64,000 bases of DNA. It comes from an uncultured Allorhizobium sp. (GTDB taxonomy: Bacteria; Pseudomonadota; Alphaproteobacteria; Rhizobiales; Rhizobiaceae). The notes under the pieces were generated by a model, which saw only the letters and a list, made by a program, of their open reading frames with translations, did no database searches and was not told the origin of the DNA. How positions within the stretch are numbered: position 1 is the first letter of the stretch; each line of letters opens with the position of its first letter. This document shows positions 16,707-25,450 of the stretch, piece by piece. The position numbers and the translations under genes were made by a program. The stretch covers positions 4,293,001 through 4,357,000 of the forward strand of contig OY288189.1 in NCBI GenBank assembly GCA_958439205.1, given 5' to 3'.

Positions 16707-17879
16707 TCAGTAGGGAAGCCCGACGTAATTTTCCGCCATGGCTGTGGACGCGGCTCTCGAATGGGTCAGGTAGTCGAGTTCCGCCTCCTGGATCTTCTGA
16801 CCGAAGTCTCCTGTATCAGGGAAACGGTGCAGCAATGTGGTCATCGACCAGGAGAACCGGACGGCCTTCCACACACGTTTCAGTGCGCGTGCCGAATAGG
16901 CATCGATGCCGGCGTCGGACTTCTCCTGATAGCGCTCCAGCAGGCCACTGATGAGATAATGCACATCGGAAGCCGCGAGATTGAGGCCCTTGGCGCCCGT
17001 AGGCGGCACGATGTGGGCGGCATCGCCGACCAGGAAGAGCCGGCCGAAACGCATGGGTTCGGCCACGAAGGAGCGCAGAGGCGCGATCGACTTTTCGAAG
17101 CTCGGGCCGGTGACCATGGTTTCCGCATGGTGGGCTGGGAGACGGCGACGGATTTCATCCCAGAACCGATCGTCGGACCACATGTCGACCGTGTCTTCGA
17201 GCGAGCACTGGACGTAATAACGGCTGCGGGTCTCCGACCGCATCGAGCAAAGCGCAAAGCCACGCGGATGGTTGGCGTAGATCAGCTCGTGATTGACCGG
17301 CGGGACGTCGGCGAGAATGCCGAGCCAGCCGAAGGGATAGATCTTTTCGAAGGTCTTGATGGCACCTTCCGGCACCGCCTTGCGGCTTGCACCATGAAAG
17401 CCGTCACAGCCCGCGATGAAGTCGCAATCGATCCTCTGGGAGAGGCCGTCCTTCTCGAAGGTTACATAGGGATGATCGCCATCGAAACCGGAGGGGGAGA
17501 CATTGACGGCATCATAGATCGTGATCCCGCCATCGCGCTCTCGACGGTCGATCAGATCGCGGGTCAGCTCCGTCTGGCCGTAGACCATGACACGCTTGCC
17601 GCCGGTCAGATCAAAGAGGTCGATGCGGTGATCGCGGTTGTCAAAGGTCAGCGAGTAGCCGTCATGCGGCAGACCCTCCCGGTGCAGGCGTTCGCCGACG
17701 CCTGCACGATCCACGAGGCCAACGGTGCCTTCCTCCAGCACGCCGGCACGAACACGAGCCAGAATGTGATCCTTGCCGACGCGATCGATGATGACATTGT
17801 CGATGCCGGCATTGGTCAGGAGTTGTCCGAGCAGCAGGCCTGACGGGCCCGATCCGATGATGGCAACTTTGGTCCGCAT
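16707..17879 (-). CDS. pobA: 4-Hydroxybenzoate 3-monooxygenase
   Basis: FAD-dependent aromatic hydroxylase of 390 residues, the usual PobA length. It converts 4-hydroxybenzoate to protocatechuate with NADPH and oxygen. The N-terminal dinucleotide fold is KVAIIGSGPSGLLLGQLL, the conserved DG motif occurs in DFIAGCDGFHGASR, and the second FAD motif is FLVGDAAHIVPPTGAKGLNLA. The start at 17879 has GGGAGG upstream and aligns with the beginning of the Rossmann fold; an upstream ATG at 17948 is not needed. It is divergent from the AraC regulator pobR. It completes a p-coumarate to protocatechuate route with fcs, ech and vdh; ring-cleavage genes are not in this window. Confidence 0.94.
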   Translation of the reverse strand: MRTKVAIIGSGPSGLLLGQLLTNAGIDNVIIDRVGKDHILARVRAGVLEEGTVGLVDRAGVGERLHREGLPHDGYSLTFDNRDHRIDLFDLTGGKRVMVYGQTELTRDLIDRRERDGGITIYDAVNVSPSGFDGDHPYVTFEKDGLSQRIDCDFIAGCDGFHGASRKAVPEGAIKTFEKIYPFGWLGILADVPPVNHELIYANHPRGFALCSMRSETRSRYYVQCSLEDTVDMWSDDRFWDEIRRRLPAHHAETMVTGPSFEKSIAPLRSFVAEPMRFGRLFLVGDAAHIVPPTGAKGLNLAASDVHYLISGLLERYQEKSDAGIDAYSARALKRVWKAVRFSWSMTTLLHRFPDTGDFGQKIQEAELDYLTHSRAASTAMAENYVGLPY

Positions 17880-17983
17880 GACTTTCCTCCCATGGCGCAC
17901 GCAACTTGTCTTTCGCCAAGTTTTCGGCCGAAGAAGGCACCGCCACAATGGACGTATCGCGTCTTTTGTTGCACAAATCGAAC

Positions 17984-18925
17984 ATGACCAAACGCAAGTC
18001 TCCGGCGAAAGCGCCGATCCCGACCTATGAACTCTACGGCGAAGACGATCCTGCGGGATCGCGCTTCTGGGTGCATTGCGAAACGATTCCGGCCCGAAGC
18101 GCCTTGCATCACTGGGAAATCGGCCTTCACCGGCACGAGCGCTACTTCCAGATCCTGCTCGTGACCGGCGGCTCCGGCGACGCGGTCTTCGACGGCGAAG
18201 TTGCCCGTTTCGAACCCGTTTCCGTCGTCACCGTGCCGCCGGCGATCGGTCATGGGTTTCGCTTCTCCCCCGATATCGACGGCTACGTCTTCACCTTTCT
18301 GGCGAGCCGCCTGCCTGTCCGTCCGGGGGAACCGAATGCGCTCGGACGGTTTCTCTCGACGCCGCTGATCACACGGCTTGCGCCTCAGGACCCGGACGGC
18401 GACCTCGTTCTTGCTCACCTGCTGCGGGTCGCGGCCGAGTGGCAGGGGCGCCTGACGGGACGCACGGTCCTGATGGAGACGGGGCTTGCCGCAGCGCTTG
18501 CTCTCACCGCTCGTCTTGCAGCCCAGGACCGGATGGAGACCGAAGGGGCGGATGACAACGACCGGCGTCTTGAGGCTTTTTCATCGCTCCTGCACCGCGA
18601 GGTGCGCAATCATCGTCCGGCGTCCTTTTATGCGGATGCTCTCGGGATCACCCCCACGCATCTCAACCGAGTTCTGAAGGCGAAGACGGGCTTTGGTACA
18701 CAGGAGCTCGTGGCGCAGCGCCTGATCGAGGAAACGCAGCGCGAGCTGCTGTTCACCCCCGGAAGCATCAAGGAAGTCGCGTTCCGGCTCGGGTTTTCGG
18801 ATCCGGCCTATTTCTCCCGCTTCTTCAGCCGTCAGACCGGCCTGACGCCCGGCGCATGGCGTGAGCAGGAACAGGTGAGGCTCGGTTCCCGCGAGGAGAA
18901 TGCAGACGGCGTCAGCGCGCGCTGA
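17984..18925 (+). CDS. pobR: AraC family regulator, PobR-like
   Basis: AraC-type activator of 313 residues. The N-terminal cupin part has HWEIGLHRHERYFQILLVTGG and VPPAIGHGF; the C-terminal double HTH has FYADALGITPTHLNRVLKAKTG and IKEVAFRLGFSDPAYFSRFFSRQTGLTPGAWR. Divergent placement next to pobA indicates activation of pobA by 4-hydroxybenzoate. The start is uncertain: 17984 begins just before the conserved IPTYELYGE segment, while ATG codons at 17948 and 17906 are in frame and none has a strong ribosome binding site. Its 3' end overlaps the convergent sulfatase-like gene by 14 bases. Confidence 0.85.
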   Translation: MTKRKSPAKAPIPTYELYGEDDPAGSRFWVHCETIPARSALHHWEIGLHRHERYFQILLVTGGSGDAVFDGEVARFEPVSVVTVPPAIGHGFRFSPDIDGYVFTFLASRLPVRPGEPNALGRFLSTPLITRLAPQDPDGDLVLAHLLRVAAEWQGRLTGRTVLMETGLAAALALTARLAAQDRMETEGADDNDRRLEAFSSLLHREVRNHRPASFYADALGITPTHLNRVLKAKTGFGTQELVAQRLIEETQRELLFTPGSIKEVAFRLGFSDPAYFSRFFSRQTGLTPGAWREQEQVRLGSREENADGVSAR

Positions 18926-20516
18926 AGAGGTCGATCAGCACCTGGCGCATGGCATTCATCGGCCATTCGCGCGTCTGTGCCGCAGGCAACATGCCCAGGT
19001 GGAAGCCCTCACTTTCGAACCGCGCGATCAGTTCCCGGTCGGCGGAGATGACATGGATCGGGACGGCGCGCGACGCATTCGGTCCCGTAATGATGGCGGC
19101 GGGCTGGTGATCGCCGAGGATGACGAAGACCGTGTCCTTGCCGAAGCGGGCCATGTAACTGCCCAGCGTTTCCAGCGAATAGTCGATTGTCTGGATGTAC
19201 TGGCGGCGCACACGCTCCGGATCGGCCCAGACCACGGAGGGCGGATCGCCGCTTTCTGCCTGGGCGTTGAAGACCGAGCCATCGCCAACGGCGGCCCAGT
19301 CAAGGAGGCGAGGTACCGGTGTCCAGGGTGCGTGGCTCGATATGAGTGCGATCTCGGCCATGACCTTTTCCCCCGCCGCGCGGGCAGGCGCACGACCGAG
19401 GCGCTCGAAGGCGGAGAGGGTATACTGGTCCGGCATCGTCACCCAGTTGAAGGGCTTGCCCCGATAATCCAGATCTGCCGCGGCCAGAACCTGTCGGTAG
19501 CCGTAATAGGCTGCTTCCGGCCAGTCCATCGTGATCGCCGGCATGGCGGCAACGGGTTTCCAGCCTGCTTGGCCGAAGAGCTGGTTGAGGCTCGGCTGGC
19601 GGCTGATCATAAGGCGGTCGTAACGCGCCTGGCTGTCGACCCAAAGACCTGACAGCAGCGTGCCGTGGGCAAGCCAGCTCAGGCCGCCCACCGTGGGCGA
19701 TGTGACCCAGGCGCTTGCCGAGGCAAGACCCGCCGCGCGGATTTCCGCATCCACCTGCTCCAGGCGCGGCCGTGTGATGTCGGCGTAACGTGGATCCTCG
19801 ACAGCCGAACGACCGTAGGATTCGACGAAGATCAGGATGAAGTCCTTGTCCGCCAGACCTTCGAACAGACCCTCGCCACGGCTTGGCCCCTCCCCCTTCG
19901 AGAGGGCCGCCTCGAAGACATGCATGTCCTGCACGGAGCGGACGACAAGGGCGAGCCGATTTGTGAGATAGGAAGGCATGCGGGCCTCGACCCGCGGGAT
20001 GCCGAGCAAGGTCGCGGCGCTCCCCAGGACGACAATCGCTGCGAGACCGAGGATCAACCAGGATCGACCGGGACGCGGGATCTCCGCCAGCCAGCGGGCT
20101 GCAACGAGGAAGAGGACCAGCAGCAGCACAAGGCCGAGAAACGCTGCTGCCACACCGGCGAAAGCCGCCAGTGTTCCGAGCGTACCGGACATCAGGTTCC
20201 AGCCGTCCGCCAGCATCTTCACGTCGAGATAGGGATTGAAGGGCCGCTGGAATGCGGCCTGGGTGCCGATGTCGGCAAGCTTCAGGAAAAGGATGAGGAG
20301 GAGCAGAATTCCGCAAAGCAGCGCTGTTGTCCGGCGCCAGGTTCGGGGGACCAAGAGCAGCAGGAGCATAACGAGCAGCCATTCGAGCGGTAGCCTGGCG
20401 AAGGCCTGCACACCGATGGCATCGGGATGATCCGGCAGGGTGAAGGCAAGCCAGGCAATGGCCGTCACGATGAGGGCGCCGGCAAAGATCCGGAGGGTGC
20501 TGACAGGCCGCGTCAT
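18912..20516 (-). CDS. Membrane sulfatase/phosphoethanolamine-transferase-like protein
   Basis: Alkaline-phosphatase-superfamily membrane protein of 534 residues. About five hydrophobic helices occupy residues 1-180, followed by a periplasmic catalytic domain. Motifs are FILIFVESYGRS (metal-binding start), the SPTVGGLSWLAHGTLLSG stretch with the likely Thr/Ser nucleophile, and FVILGDHQPA (late metal ligands). This is the architecture of LTA synthase, EptA/OpgB and related enzymes that transfer or remove phospho- or sulfo-groups on envelope lipids and glycans. Donor and acceptor cannot be assigned. GGAG precedes the start at 20516; an ATG five codons upstream is possible. It is divergent from a flippase-like membrane protein gene. 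Confidence 0.8.
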   Translation of the reverse strand: MTRPVSTLRIFAGALIVTAIAWLAFTLPDHPDAIGVQAFARLPLEWLLVMLLLLLVPRTWRRTTALLCGILLLLILFLKLADIGTQAAFQRPFNPYLDVKMLADGWNLMSGTLGTLAAFAGVAAAFLGLVLLLVLFLVAARWLAEIPRPGRSWLILGLAAIVVLGSAATLLGIPRVEARMPSYLTNRLALVVRSVQDMHVFEAALSKGEGPSRGEGLFEGLADKDFILIFVESYGRSAVEDPRYADITRPRLEQVDAEIRAAGLASASAWVTSPTVGGLSWLAHGTLLSGLWVDSQARYDRLMISRQPSLNQLFGQAGWKPVAAMPAITMDWPEAAYYGYRQVLAAADLDYRGKPFNWVTMPDQYTLSAFERLGRAPARAAGEKVMAEIALISSHAPWTPVPRLLDWAAVGDGSVFNAQAESGDPPSVVWADPERVRRQYIQTIDYSLETLGSYMARFGKDTVFVILGDHQPAAIITGPNASRAVPIHVISADRELIARFESEGFHLGMLPAAQTREWPMNAMRQVLIDLFSAR

Positions 20517-20647
20517 CGGCAAACACTCCATCCACGGAACTCATGATCGTGGCACCGGGACGTTTCTGCCGTCATCAAAGTCTGCCGCCCTACCTTTTGC
20601 GTATAGTTATGTGACAGCTCATTCACGATCCACGGAACTCTTCCTGT

Positions 20648-21568
20648 TTGTCCATCCTTCGCATCCTCACGCCGCTCGCTCTGATCGCTCTTCTGGCCTT
20701 TCTGTTGTCCAGGATCGACCTCGACGCGCTGCAATCGGCATTTTCGCAGGTCTCGGCTGTGCATGTGATCGCCGGCCTTGCCCTGGTGCAAGTGCAGATC
20801 GTTGTTTCGGCGCTCCGTTGGCGTTTTACCGCTGCGCGCCTCGGCGGGAGCTTCCCCGCTTCGCTGGCCATGCGTGAATATTACGTGGCGAGCTTCCTGA
20901 ACCAGAGCCTGCCCGGCGGCGTGGCGGGTGACGCCATCCGCGCGTTTCGCATGCGCAGTGCCGGCCCCGGCGGATGGAAGGCGCCGGCTAAGGCTGTGCT
21001 CTTCGAACGGCTCTCGGGGCAGATGGCCTTTTTCCTGCTGGCTCTTGTCGGCCTGTTCGTCTGGCCCCTCGTTCTCGGCGGCGAGAGTGAAGGACGCCAG
21101 GCTTTTCATCTGGTGCTCGGCTTCTTCCTCATCGCGGCAGTGATCGCAGTTTGTATCTTCGTCGCCAGCCGACGCCTGACATGGGTGACCCGGATCATGG
21201 GGGATGTCACCGATGTCTTCCTTCGCGACCGAGCCCTTCTGGTCCAATCGGGCACAAGCCTGCTGATTGTCTCGACCTATGTCGCGACCTTCTTCATCGC
21301 GAGCGATGCTGTGGGGGCGCCGCTCCCCTGGGAGGCCGCGCTGACCATCGTGCCACTCTGCCTGATCGCCATGCTGATCCCGGCGGGGTTCGGTGGCTGG
21401 GGTACGCGCGAGGCGGCAGCGATGGCGCTTTGGCCGATCATGGGTGCCTCTGCGGCCGAGGGGCTGGCAGCCAGCATCATCTATGGCGGGCTTTCCCTTG
21501 CCGGCGCGCTGCCTGGCCTGGCGCTTCTCTCGCTTGAGGCGATCAAAGCCCGGCCGCGGCGCGCCTGA
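20648..21568 (+). CDS. UPF0104 / lysylphosphatidylglycerol synthase-type membrane protein
   Basis: Polytopic membrane protein of 306 residues with about eight hydrophobic segments. It resembles the UPF0104 (COG0392) family, the flippase-like domain of MprF: ALRWRFTAARLGGSFPASLAMREYYVASFLNQSLPGGVAGDAIRAFRM is characteristic, as is the late IPAGFGGWGTREAAAMALW. Members are thought to move lipids or lipid-linked sugars across the inner membrane. The start codon is TTG. Neighbours include a CDP-alcohol phosphatidyltransferase and a membrane phospho-transferase-like enzyme, so a lipid headgroup role is plausible but unproven. Confidence 0.8.
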   Translation: MSILRILTPLALIALLAFLLSRIDLDALQSAFSQVSAVHVIAGLALVQVQIVVSALRWRFTAARLGGSFPASLAMREYYVASFLNQSLPGGVAGDAIRAFRMRSAGPGGWKAPAKAVLFERLSGQMAFFLLALVGLFVWPLVLGGESEGRQAFHLVLGFFLIAAVIAVCIFVASRRLTWVTRIMGDVTDVFLRDRALLVQSGTSLLIVSTYVATFFIASDAVGAPLPWEAALTIVPLCLIAMLIPAGFGGWGTREAAAMALWPIMGASAAEGLAASIIYGGLSLAGALPGLALLSLEAIKARPRRA

Positions 21569-21576
21569 CGCGTCCA

Positions 21577-22335
21577 TCATGGGGCCTCGATGCGGGCGTA
21601 GACATCGCCTGATGGCGCATCAGGGGGCATCTGCGAGAGTTCGACGAGAATCTCATCCGCCGTTTTCCATCGATCCCAGACGAAGCGATGTTGCTCGCCG
21701 ACGACGCGATTGAAGCGGTAGCCGCCGAGACCCATCAGCCGATCAATGGCATTCGAGGCCACCGATGGCATGGCGGGAATGTATTCAAAGGCGATCAAGG
21801 GGATCGGCTTGGAGAGGCCATGAAGGATCTCTGCCTCCGCGCCCTCGACATCGATCTTGCAGAAGGTCGGCAGGCCGTATTTCGAAATCAGGTGGTCCAG
21901 TGTCACCATGGGAACCGTGACCTTGCGGTCCCAGACCACCTGGGCAAAGCCCTTGCTCTGCTTCACCGTTTCCACAAAGCTGCTGGAGATGCTGGTGACC
22001 GTCGGGTGACGGCTGGAGATCAGAAGATCGATTTCTCCGGCCTTGCGCCCCACGGCCACCCGTTCGAAGCCCGTCAGCGCGCCTGAAAACCGGCTCTCGA
22101 TGAAATCCGCGAAGGCCGGCTGCGGCTCTACCGCGACCACACGCGCACCGAGATCCAGCAAGGTGCGGCTGCGGCTTCCGACATGGGCTCCGATGTCGAA
22201 GACCAGATCGCCGGGCTTGACGACAGAGGCATAAAAACGCCGCAAGGCAGAGCGCCGCCAGGGCTGGCCGTAGTAGACGACCAGAGAGCGGGCGAGACCG
22301 AAGGACGTGGAGAGGCGCTGAACGACACCACTCAT
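21577..22335 (-). CDS. FkbM family methyltransferase
   Basis: SAM-dependent methyltransferase of the FkbM family, 252 residues. Motif I is DLVFDIGAHVGSRSRTLLDLGARVVAVEPQP, and the FkbM hallmark TFCKIDVEGAEAEILHGL is present, followed by FEYIPAM. The family usually O-methylates sugars or polyketides. The start at 22335 overlaps the stop of the CDP-alcohol phosphatidyltransferase by four bases (ATGA), indicating translational coupling, and the upstream operon member is ribA. No signal peptide. The acceptor is unknown; co-transcription with a RibA-like and a lipid-synthesis enzyme is unusual. Confidence 0.87.
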   Translation of the reverse strand: MSGVVQRLSTSFGLARSLVVYYGQPWRRSALRRFYASVVKPGDLVFDIGAHVGSRSRTLLDLGARVVAVEPQPAFADFIESRFSGALTGFERVAVGRKAGEIDLLISSRHPTVTSISSSFVETVKQSKGFAQVVWDRKVTVPMVTLDHLISKYGLPTFCKIDVEGAEAEILHGLSKPIPLIAFEYIPAMPSVASNAIDRLMGLGGYRFNRVVGEQHRFVWDRWKTADEILVELSQMPPDAPSGDVYARIEAP

Positions 22336-23141
22336 GGAGCGACCGGCCTTCTCAACAAGTAGACGACATCGACCGAGAAGGAATAAACCAAGGCCACTAG
22401 GGCAACCGCGGCGGCGGCCGTGGAGTATGGCGGGGTCACGAAGGGGATCAGGATCAGGCAAAGCACGGAGATCTGGATCACGCAAACCAGCTTGCGGCGG
22501 AAGGACGGGAACAGCTCCCCGTTCAATCTCGGCAGCATGATCCCGGCTGCGACGAAGCCATAGCGCATCAGGCCGATCAACAGCACCCAGAGCCCCGCCT
22601 TTTCCAAGAGCGCTGCCGCAACCGACAGGACCAGGATCAGGAGCGCATCGATTTCCATATCGAAGCGGGCACCGAGCGGAGATTCGTGGCCGTAGCTGCG
22701 CGCGAGATAACCATCGACACCGTCAAGGGCGAGCGAGATTAGCACCACGCCGACAAGCGTCCAGAGCGCGACATCGGCCCCTGCCAGGCTCTCAAAAAAC
22801 AGAATGGTCGCGCCCGTCAGGCTGACGAGACATGCCCGAAACGCCGTAACCAGATTGGCTGGTCCAAAGCGGCGATGGGGGTGATCGGGCAGCGCATAGA
22901 CGACAAGCGCAAAGATCAATGCCAGCGACAGGATCACGGAGGCGACGAAGTCCCAGCCGAGCGGCAATCTGAACGAAACCGCTACCGCGACGACAGAAGT
23001 GCCTACGAGCAGGCCGGAGAGGCCGCCAAGGGTATCCCTCAGCAGCCCGCGACGCTGTCGCATCATCGACGCCCAGTCCACTGGCGCATGCGTCCAGGGG
23101 CGACCAAAGCCATCGCCAAGCCGTTCGGGCTCGCTTGCCAT
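22332..23141 (-). CDS. CDP-alcohol phosphatidyltransferase
   Basis: Membrane enzyme of 269 residues with about six hydrophobic helices. It carries a complete CDP-alcohol phosphatidyltransferase signature, DGVDGYLARSYGHESPLGAR followed by FDMEID (pattern DG-x2-AR-x8-G-x3-D-x3-D), so it should be active. It would transfer a CDP-activated group to an alcohol, as in phospholipid headgroup synthesis. GGAGG lies nine bases before the start. It sits 28 bases after the ribA stop and overlaps the FkbM gene by four bases, so ribA, this gene and fkbM form one operon. A paralogue of the housekeeping PgsA/PssA is likely; the substrate is unknown. Confidence 0.88.
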   Translation of the reverse strand: MASEPERLGDGFGRPWTHAPVDWASMMRQRRGLLRDTLGGLSGLLVGTSVVAVAVSFRLPLGWDFVASVILSLALIFALVVYALPDHPHRRFGPANLVTAFRACLVSLTGATILFFESLAGADVALWTLVGVVLISLALDGVDGYLARSYGHESPLGARFDMEIDALLILVLSVAAALLEKAGLWVLLIGLMRYGFVAAGIMLPRLNGELFPSFRRKLVCVIQISVLCLILIPFVTPPYSTAAAAVALVALVYSFSVDVVYLLRRPVAP

Positions 23142-23169
23142 CCTGTAATCCTCCCTGCCCGCTCGAAGC

Positions 23170-24276
23170 TTACTCTGCAGCGACCAGTGTTTCCAGATCC
23201 AGCATATGGCCGGCGCGCAGTGTCTTCGTGCGCAGGTAGTTTTCGTTCTCCGCAGTGACGCGTCCGGTCACGGGTGAGCGCGCCTCCACCTCGATGCCGC
23301 CCAGTTCAAGGCCGGCGATCTTGGTCGGATTGTTGGTGTAGACGGCGACCCGGGCGATCCCAAGATGACGAAGCATGGCGACTGCTGCCTCATAGCGGCG
23401 GTGATCCTCGGCCAGGCCGAGTTCGGCGTCAGCGTCGATCGTATCGAGACCGAGATGCTGGTAGCCATAGGCGCGCATCTTGGCGCCGATGCCCGTGCCG
23501 CGACCTTCCTGGTCGAGGTAGAGCAGTACGCCACCGCCGGCCTGCTTCAGCAGGGTGAGACCATTGCGCAGCTGGTCGCCGCAGTCGCATTTCAGCGAGC
23601 CGCAGAGATCACCCGTGATGCAGGAGGAGTGGATGCGGATCGGCACGGTCTTGGAGACATCCGGCTTGCCGACGATGATTGCCACCTGATCCTTCTGGGC
23701 CAGACCGCCGCGGAAGACGACGAAGTCAGAATCGCCGAGGTCCTTGAGCGGCACGCGGGTGCGGACGATCTTCTCGAAGCGCTGGCGGGCAACATCAGCG
23801 CCCTTCAGGCGGCTCGATGCAATCTCGCAGCACGCAGCAAAGCGATCGCCGATCGCCGTGACGTCGGCCAGAACCATGGCCGGAAGCAGAAGTGCCAGAC
23901 GCGCCAGTTCGGTCGACTGCGTTGCCAGGGTATCGGCGGGCTGCCAAACTGCCGGACGCTCAGCGCCGAGTGCGTAAGCCATACGCGACGCATCATCGAA
24001 GGACAGACCCGCAAGCGGTGTCACCACGTCACGGTTGCCGGAGATACCGAGGCGCGTGGCGCGCGGTGCAGTCAGCAACAGGCTGTGGCGGTTTTCAGTG
24101 ACTGCAGCGAACTGGTCGAAGAGAGAGGGCGCCACGCAATCCAGCGCCACGACCGCTAGCTTTCTCTCCCCCTCGGTGACAACGACGGGCCGCCCATAGC
24201 GGAGCTCGGCTACGGCGCGTTCGACTTCGATCTCGGCGGTCGGAAAATGAAAGGCGGGCTGGCTTGAAATGGACAT
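23170..24276 (-). CDS. ribA: GTP cyclohydrolase II with degenerate RibB-like N-terminus
   Basis: Protein of 368 residues. The C-terminal half (about 175-368) is GTP cyclohydrolase II: zinc ligands C219, C230 and C232 in SSCITGDLCGSLKCDCGDQL, the GTP loop LLYLDQEGRGTG and NPTKIAGL. It opens GTP to 2,5-diamino-6-ribosylamino-pyrimidinone phosphate, formate and diphosphate. The N-terminal 170 residues resemble dihydroxybutanone-phosphate synthase in outline (AVAELRYGRPVVV), but the acidic catalytic stretch is replaced by TEGERKLAV, so that half is probably inactive. The start at 24276 is chosen over an ATG nine codons upstream. It heads an operon with a lipid enzyme and a methyltransferase and is divergent from a PTPS-like operon, which points away from simple riboflavin supply. 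Confidence 0.9.
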   Translation of the reverse strand: MSISSQPAFHFPTAEIEVERAVAELRYGRPVVVTEGERKLAVVALDCVAPSLFDQFAAVTENRHSLLLTAPRATRLGISGNRDVVTPLAGLSFDDASRMAYALGAERPAVWQPADTLATQSTELARLALLLPAMVLADVTAIGDRFAACCEIASSRLKGADVARQRFEKIVRTRVPLKDLGDSDFVVFRGGLAQKDQVAIIVGKPDVSKTVPIRIHSSCITGDLCGSLKCDCGDQLRNGLTLLKQAGGGVLLYLDQEGRGTGIGAKMRAYGYQHLGLDTIDADAELGLAEDHRRYEAAVAMLRHLGIARVAVYTNNPTKIAGLELGGIEVEARSPVTGRVTAENENYLRTKTLRAGHMLDLETLVAAE

Positions 24277-24310
24277 GAGGCATACTCTCCCTATCAGTGG
24301 CAACCATTAC

Positions 24311-24344
24311 GCCGGAGTTCCGGCGACGGTTTGCGCTACCGTCG
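24311..24344. promoter_or_regulatory. Tandem inverted repeats between divergent ribA and dehydrogenase operons
   Basis: Two adjacent inverted repeats: GCCGG-4-CCGGC at 24311-24324 and CGACGGT-7-ACCGTCG at 24324-24344. They lie in the 159-base gap between the two divergent operons and, on the minus strand, in the ribA leader. They may be an operator or an RNA leader structure. They do not look like an FMN riboswitch. Confidence 0.35.
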
Positions 24345-24435
24345 TAAATTTATTTTGATGACGGCTATGGAACAAAATGCCCGCTGTCGCGATACGTTCC
24401 AGTCGGATGCTTAAATAGGGCGCGGGGGTCGCAGT

Positions 24436-25437
24436 TTGAAGTTCGAGATCAATGAACAAACCGTATCCGACGGTGAAACCGCGTCTGCGCTCTGGTTTGA
24501 AGCCAAGGAAACCTGCCGTCTGCGTCGGGAGCGCCTGCCCGCACGCTCTCCAAACGACGTCCTCGTGCGAACGCTTTACAGCGGGATCAGCCGTGGGACC
24601 GAGGCACTGATTTTCCGTGGCGAGGTGCCGGAGAGCGAATTCGAACGGATGCGCGGACCGCATATGGAAGGCTCCTTCCCCTTCCCTATCAAATATGGCT
24701 ATGCGGCCGTCGGGCAGATTGAAGCGGGCCCGGCAGAACTGGTCGGCAAGAACGTCTTTGCCCTTCACCCGCATCAGGACCGCTTCATCCTTCCCGTAGA
24801 CCAGGTGACGCCACTGCCTGACATGCTGCCGCCGCGTCGTGCCGTGCTTGCGGCCAATATGGAGACGGCGCTTAACATCGTCTGGGATGCCGGGATCCAG
24901 CCGGGAGATCGCGTGGCCGTCTTTGGAGCCGGCGTGGTTGGCTCGCTGGTTGCCTATCTCTCCTCCCGGATCGTTGGGACTGAGACCGTGCTTGTCGACC
25001 TGGATACGAAAAGAGAGGGCCTGGCGGCGGATCTCGGCCTGACATTTTCCAAAGCCGACCGTCTCGACGGCGAATTCGACGTATTGGTGAATGCCACGGC
25101 GTCAGCGGGCGCTCTGCAAAATGCCATCGCGCATGCCGGCGTCGAAGCGAAAATTGTCGAAGCAAGCTGGTATGGCGATCGGCCGGTGACGATCTCGCTT
25201 GGAGGTTCGTTCCATTCCAAGCGGCTTTCGCTCGTCAGCTCTCAGGTCGGATCCATTCCGGCCTCGCGACGGGCGCGCTGGAGCTATGCCCGCCGCATGG
25301 CCAAGGCGCTCGATCTGCTGCTCGATGTCAAACTTGACCGCCTCATTTCCGGAGAGACCACATTTTCTGAACTGCCCGCCGCTTACGCACGTATCTTGTC
25401 CACACAGGACACCTTGTGCCATCGCATCCGCTACTGA
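24436..25437 (+). CDS. MDR-family dehydrogenase lacking the usual zinc cysteines
   Basis: Medium-chain dehydrogenase/reductase-like protein, 333 residues. The nucleotide-binding fold is GDRVAVFGAGVVGSLVAYLSSRIVG, with Asp in VLVDLDTKR suggesting NAD. The catalytic-zinc region of alcohol dehydrogenases is altered to TLYSGISRGTEALIF, with no Cys, and the structural-zinc Cys cluster is absent; similar SGISRGTE strings occur in BchC-type dehydrogenases. The start is TTG (24436). It is first in an operon with a PTPS-like gene 13 bases downstream, then a glycosyltransferase and a methyltransferase. Its likely role is a redox step on a pterin, pyrimidine or sugar intermediate; this is inference. Confidence 0.8.
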   Translation: MKFEINEQTVSDGETASALWFEAKETCRLRRERLPARSPNDVLVRTLYSGISRGTEALIFRGEVPESEFERMRGPHMEGSFPFPIKYGYAAVGQIEAGPAELVGKNVFALHPHQDRFILPVDQVTPLPDMLPPRRAVLAANMETALNIVWDAGIQPGDRVAVFGAGVVGSLVAYLSSRIVGTETVLVDLDTKREGLAADLGLTFSKADRLDGEFDVLVNATASAGALQNAIAHAGVEAKIVEASWYGDRPVTISLGGSFHSKRLSLVSSQVGSIPASRRARWSYARRMAKALDLLLDVKLDRLISGETTFSELPAAYARILSTQDTLCHRIRY

Positions 25438-25450
25438 CGAAAGAGAGCTC

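Noticed and set aside
24277..24435. FMN riboswitch upstream of ribA
   Set aside because: The leader has two short hairpins but none of the conserved RFN-element strings I would expect, and it is too short on the ribA side.
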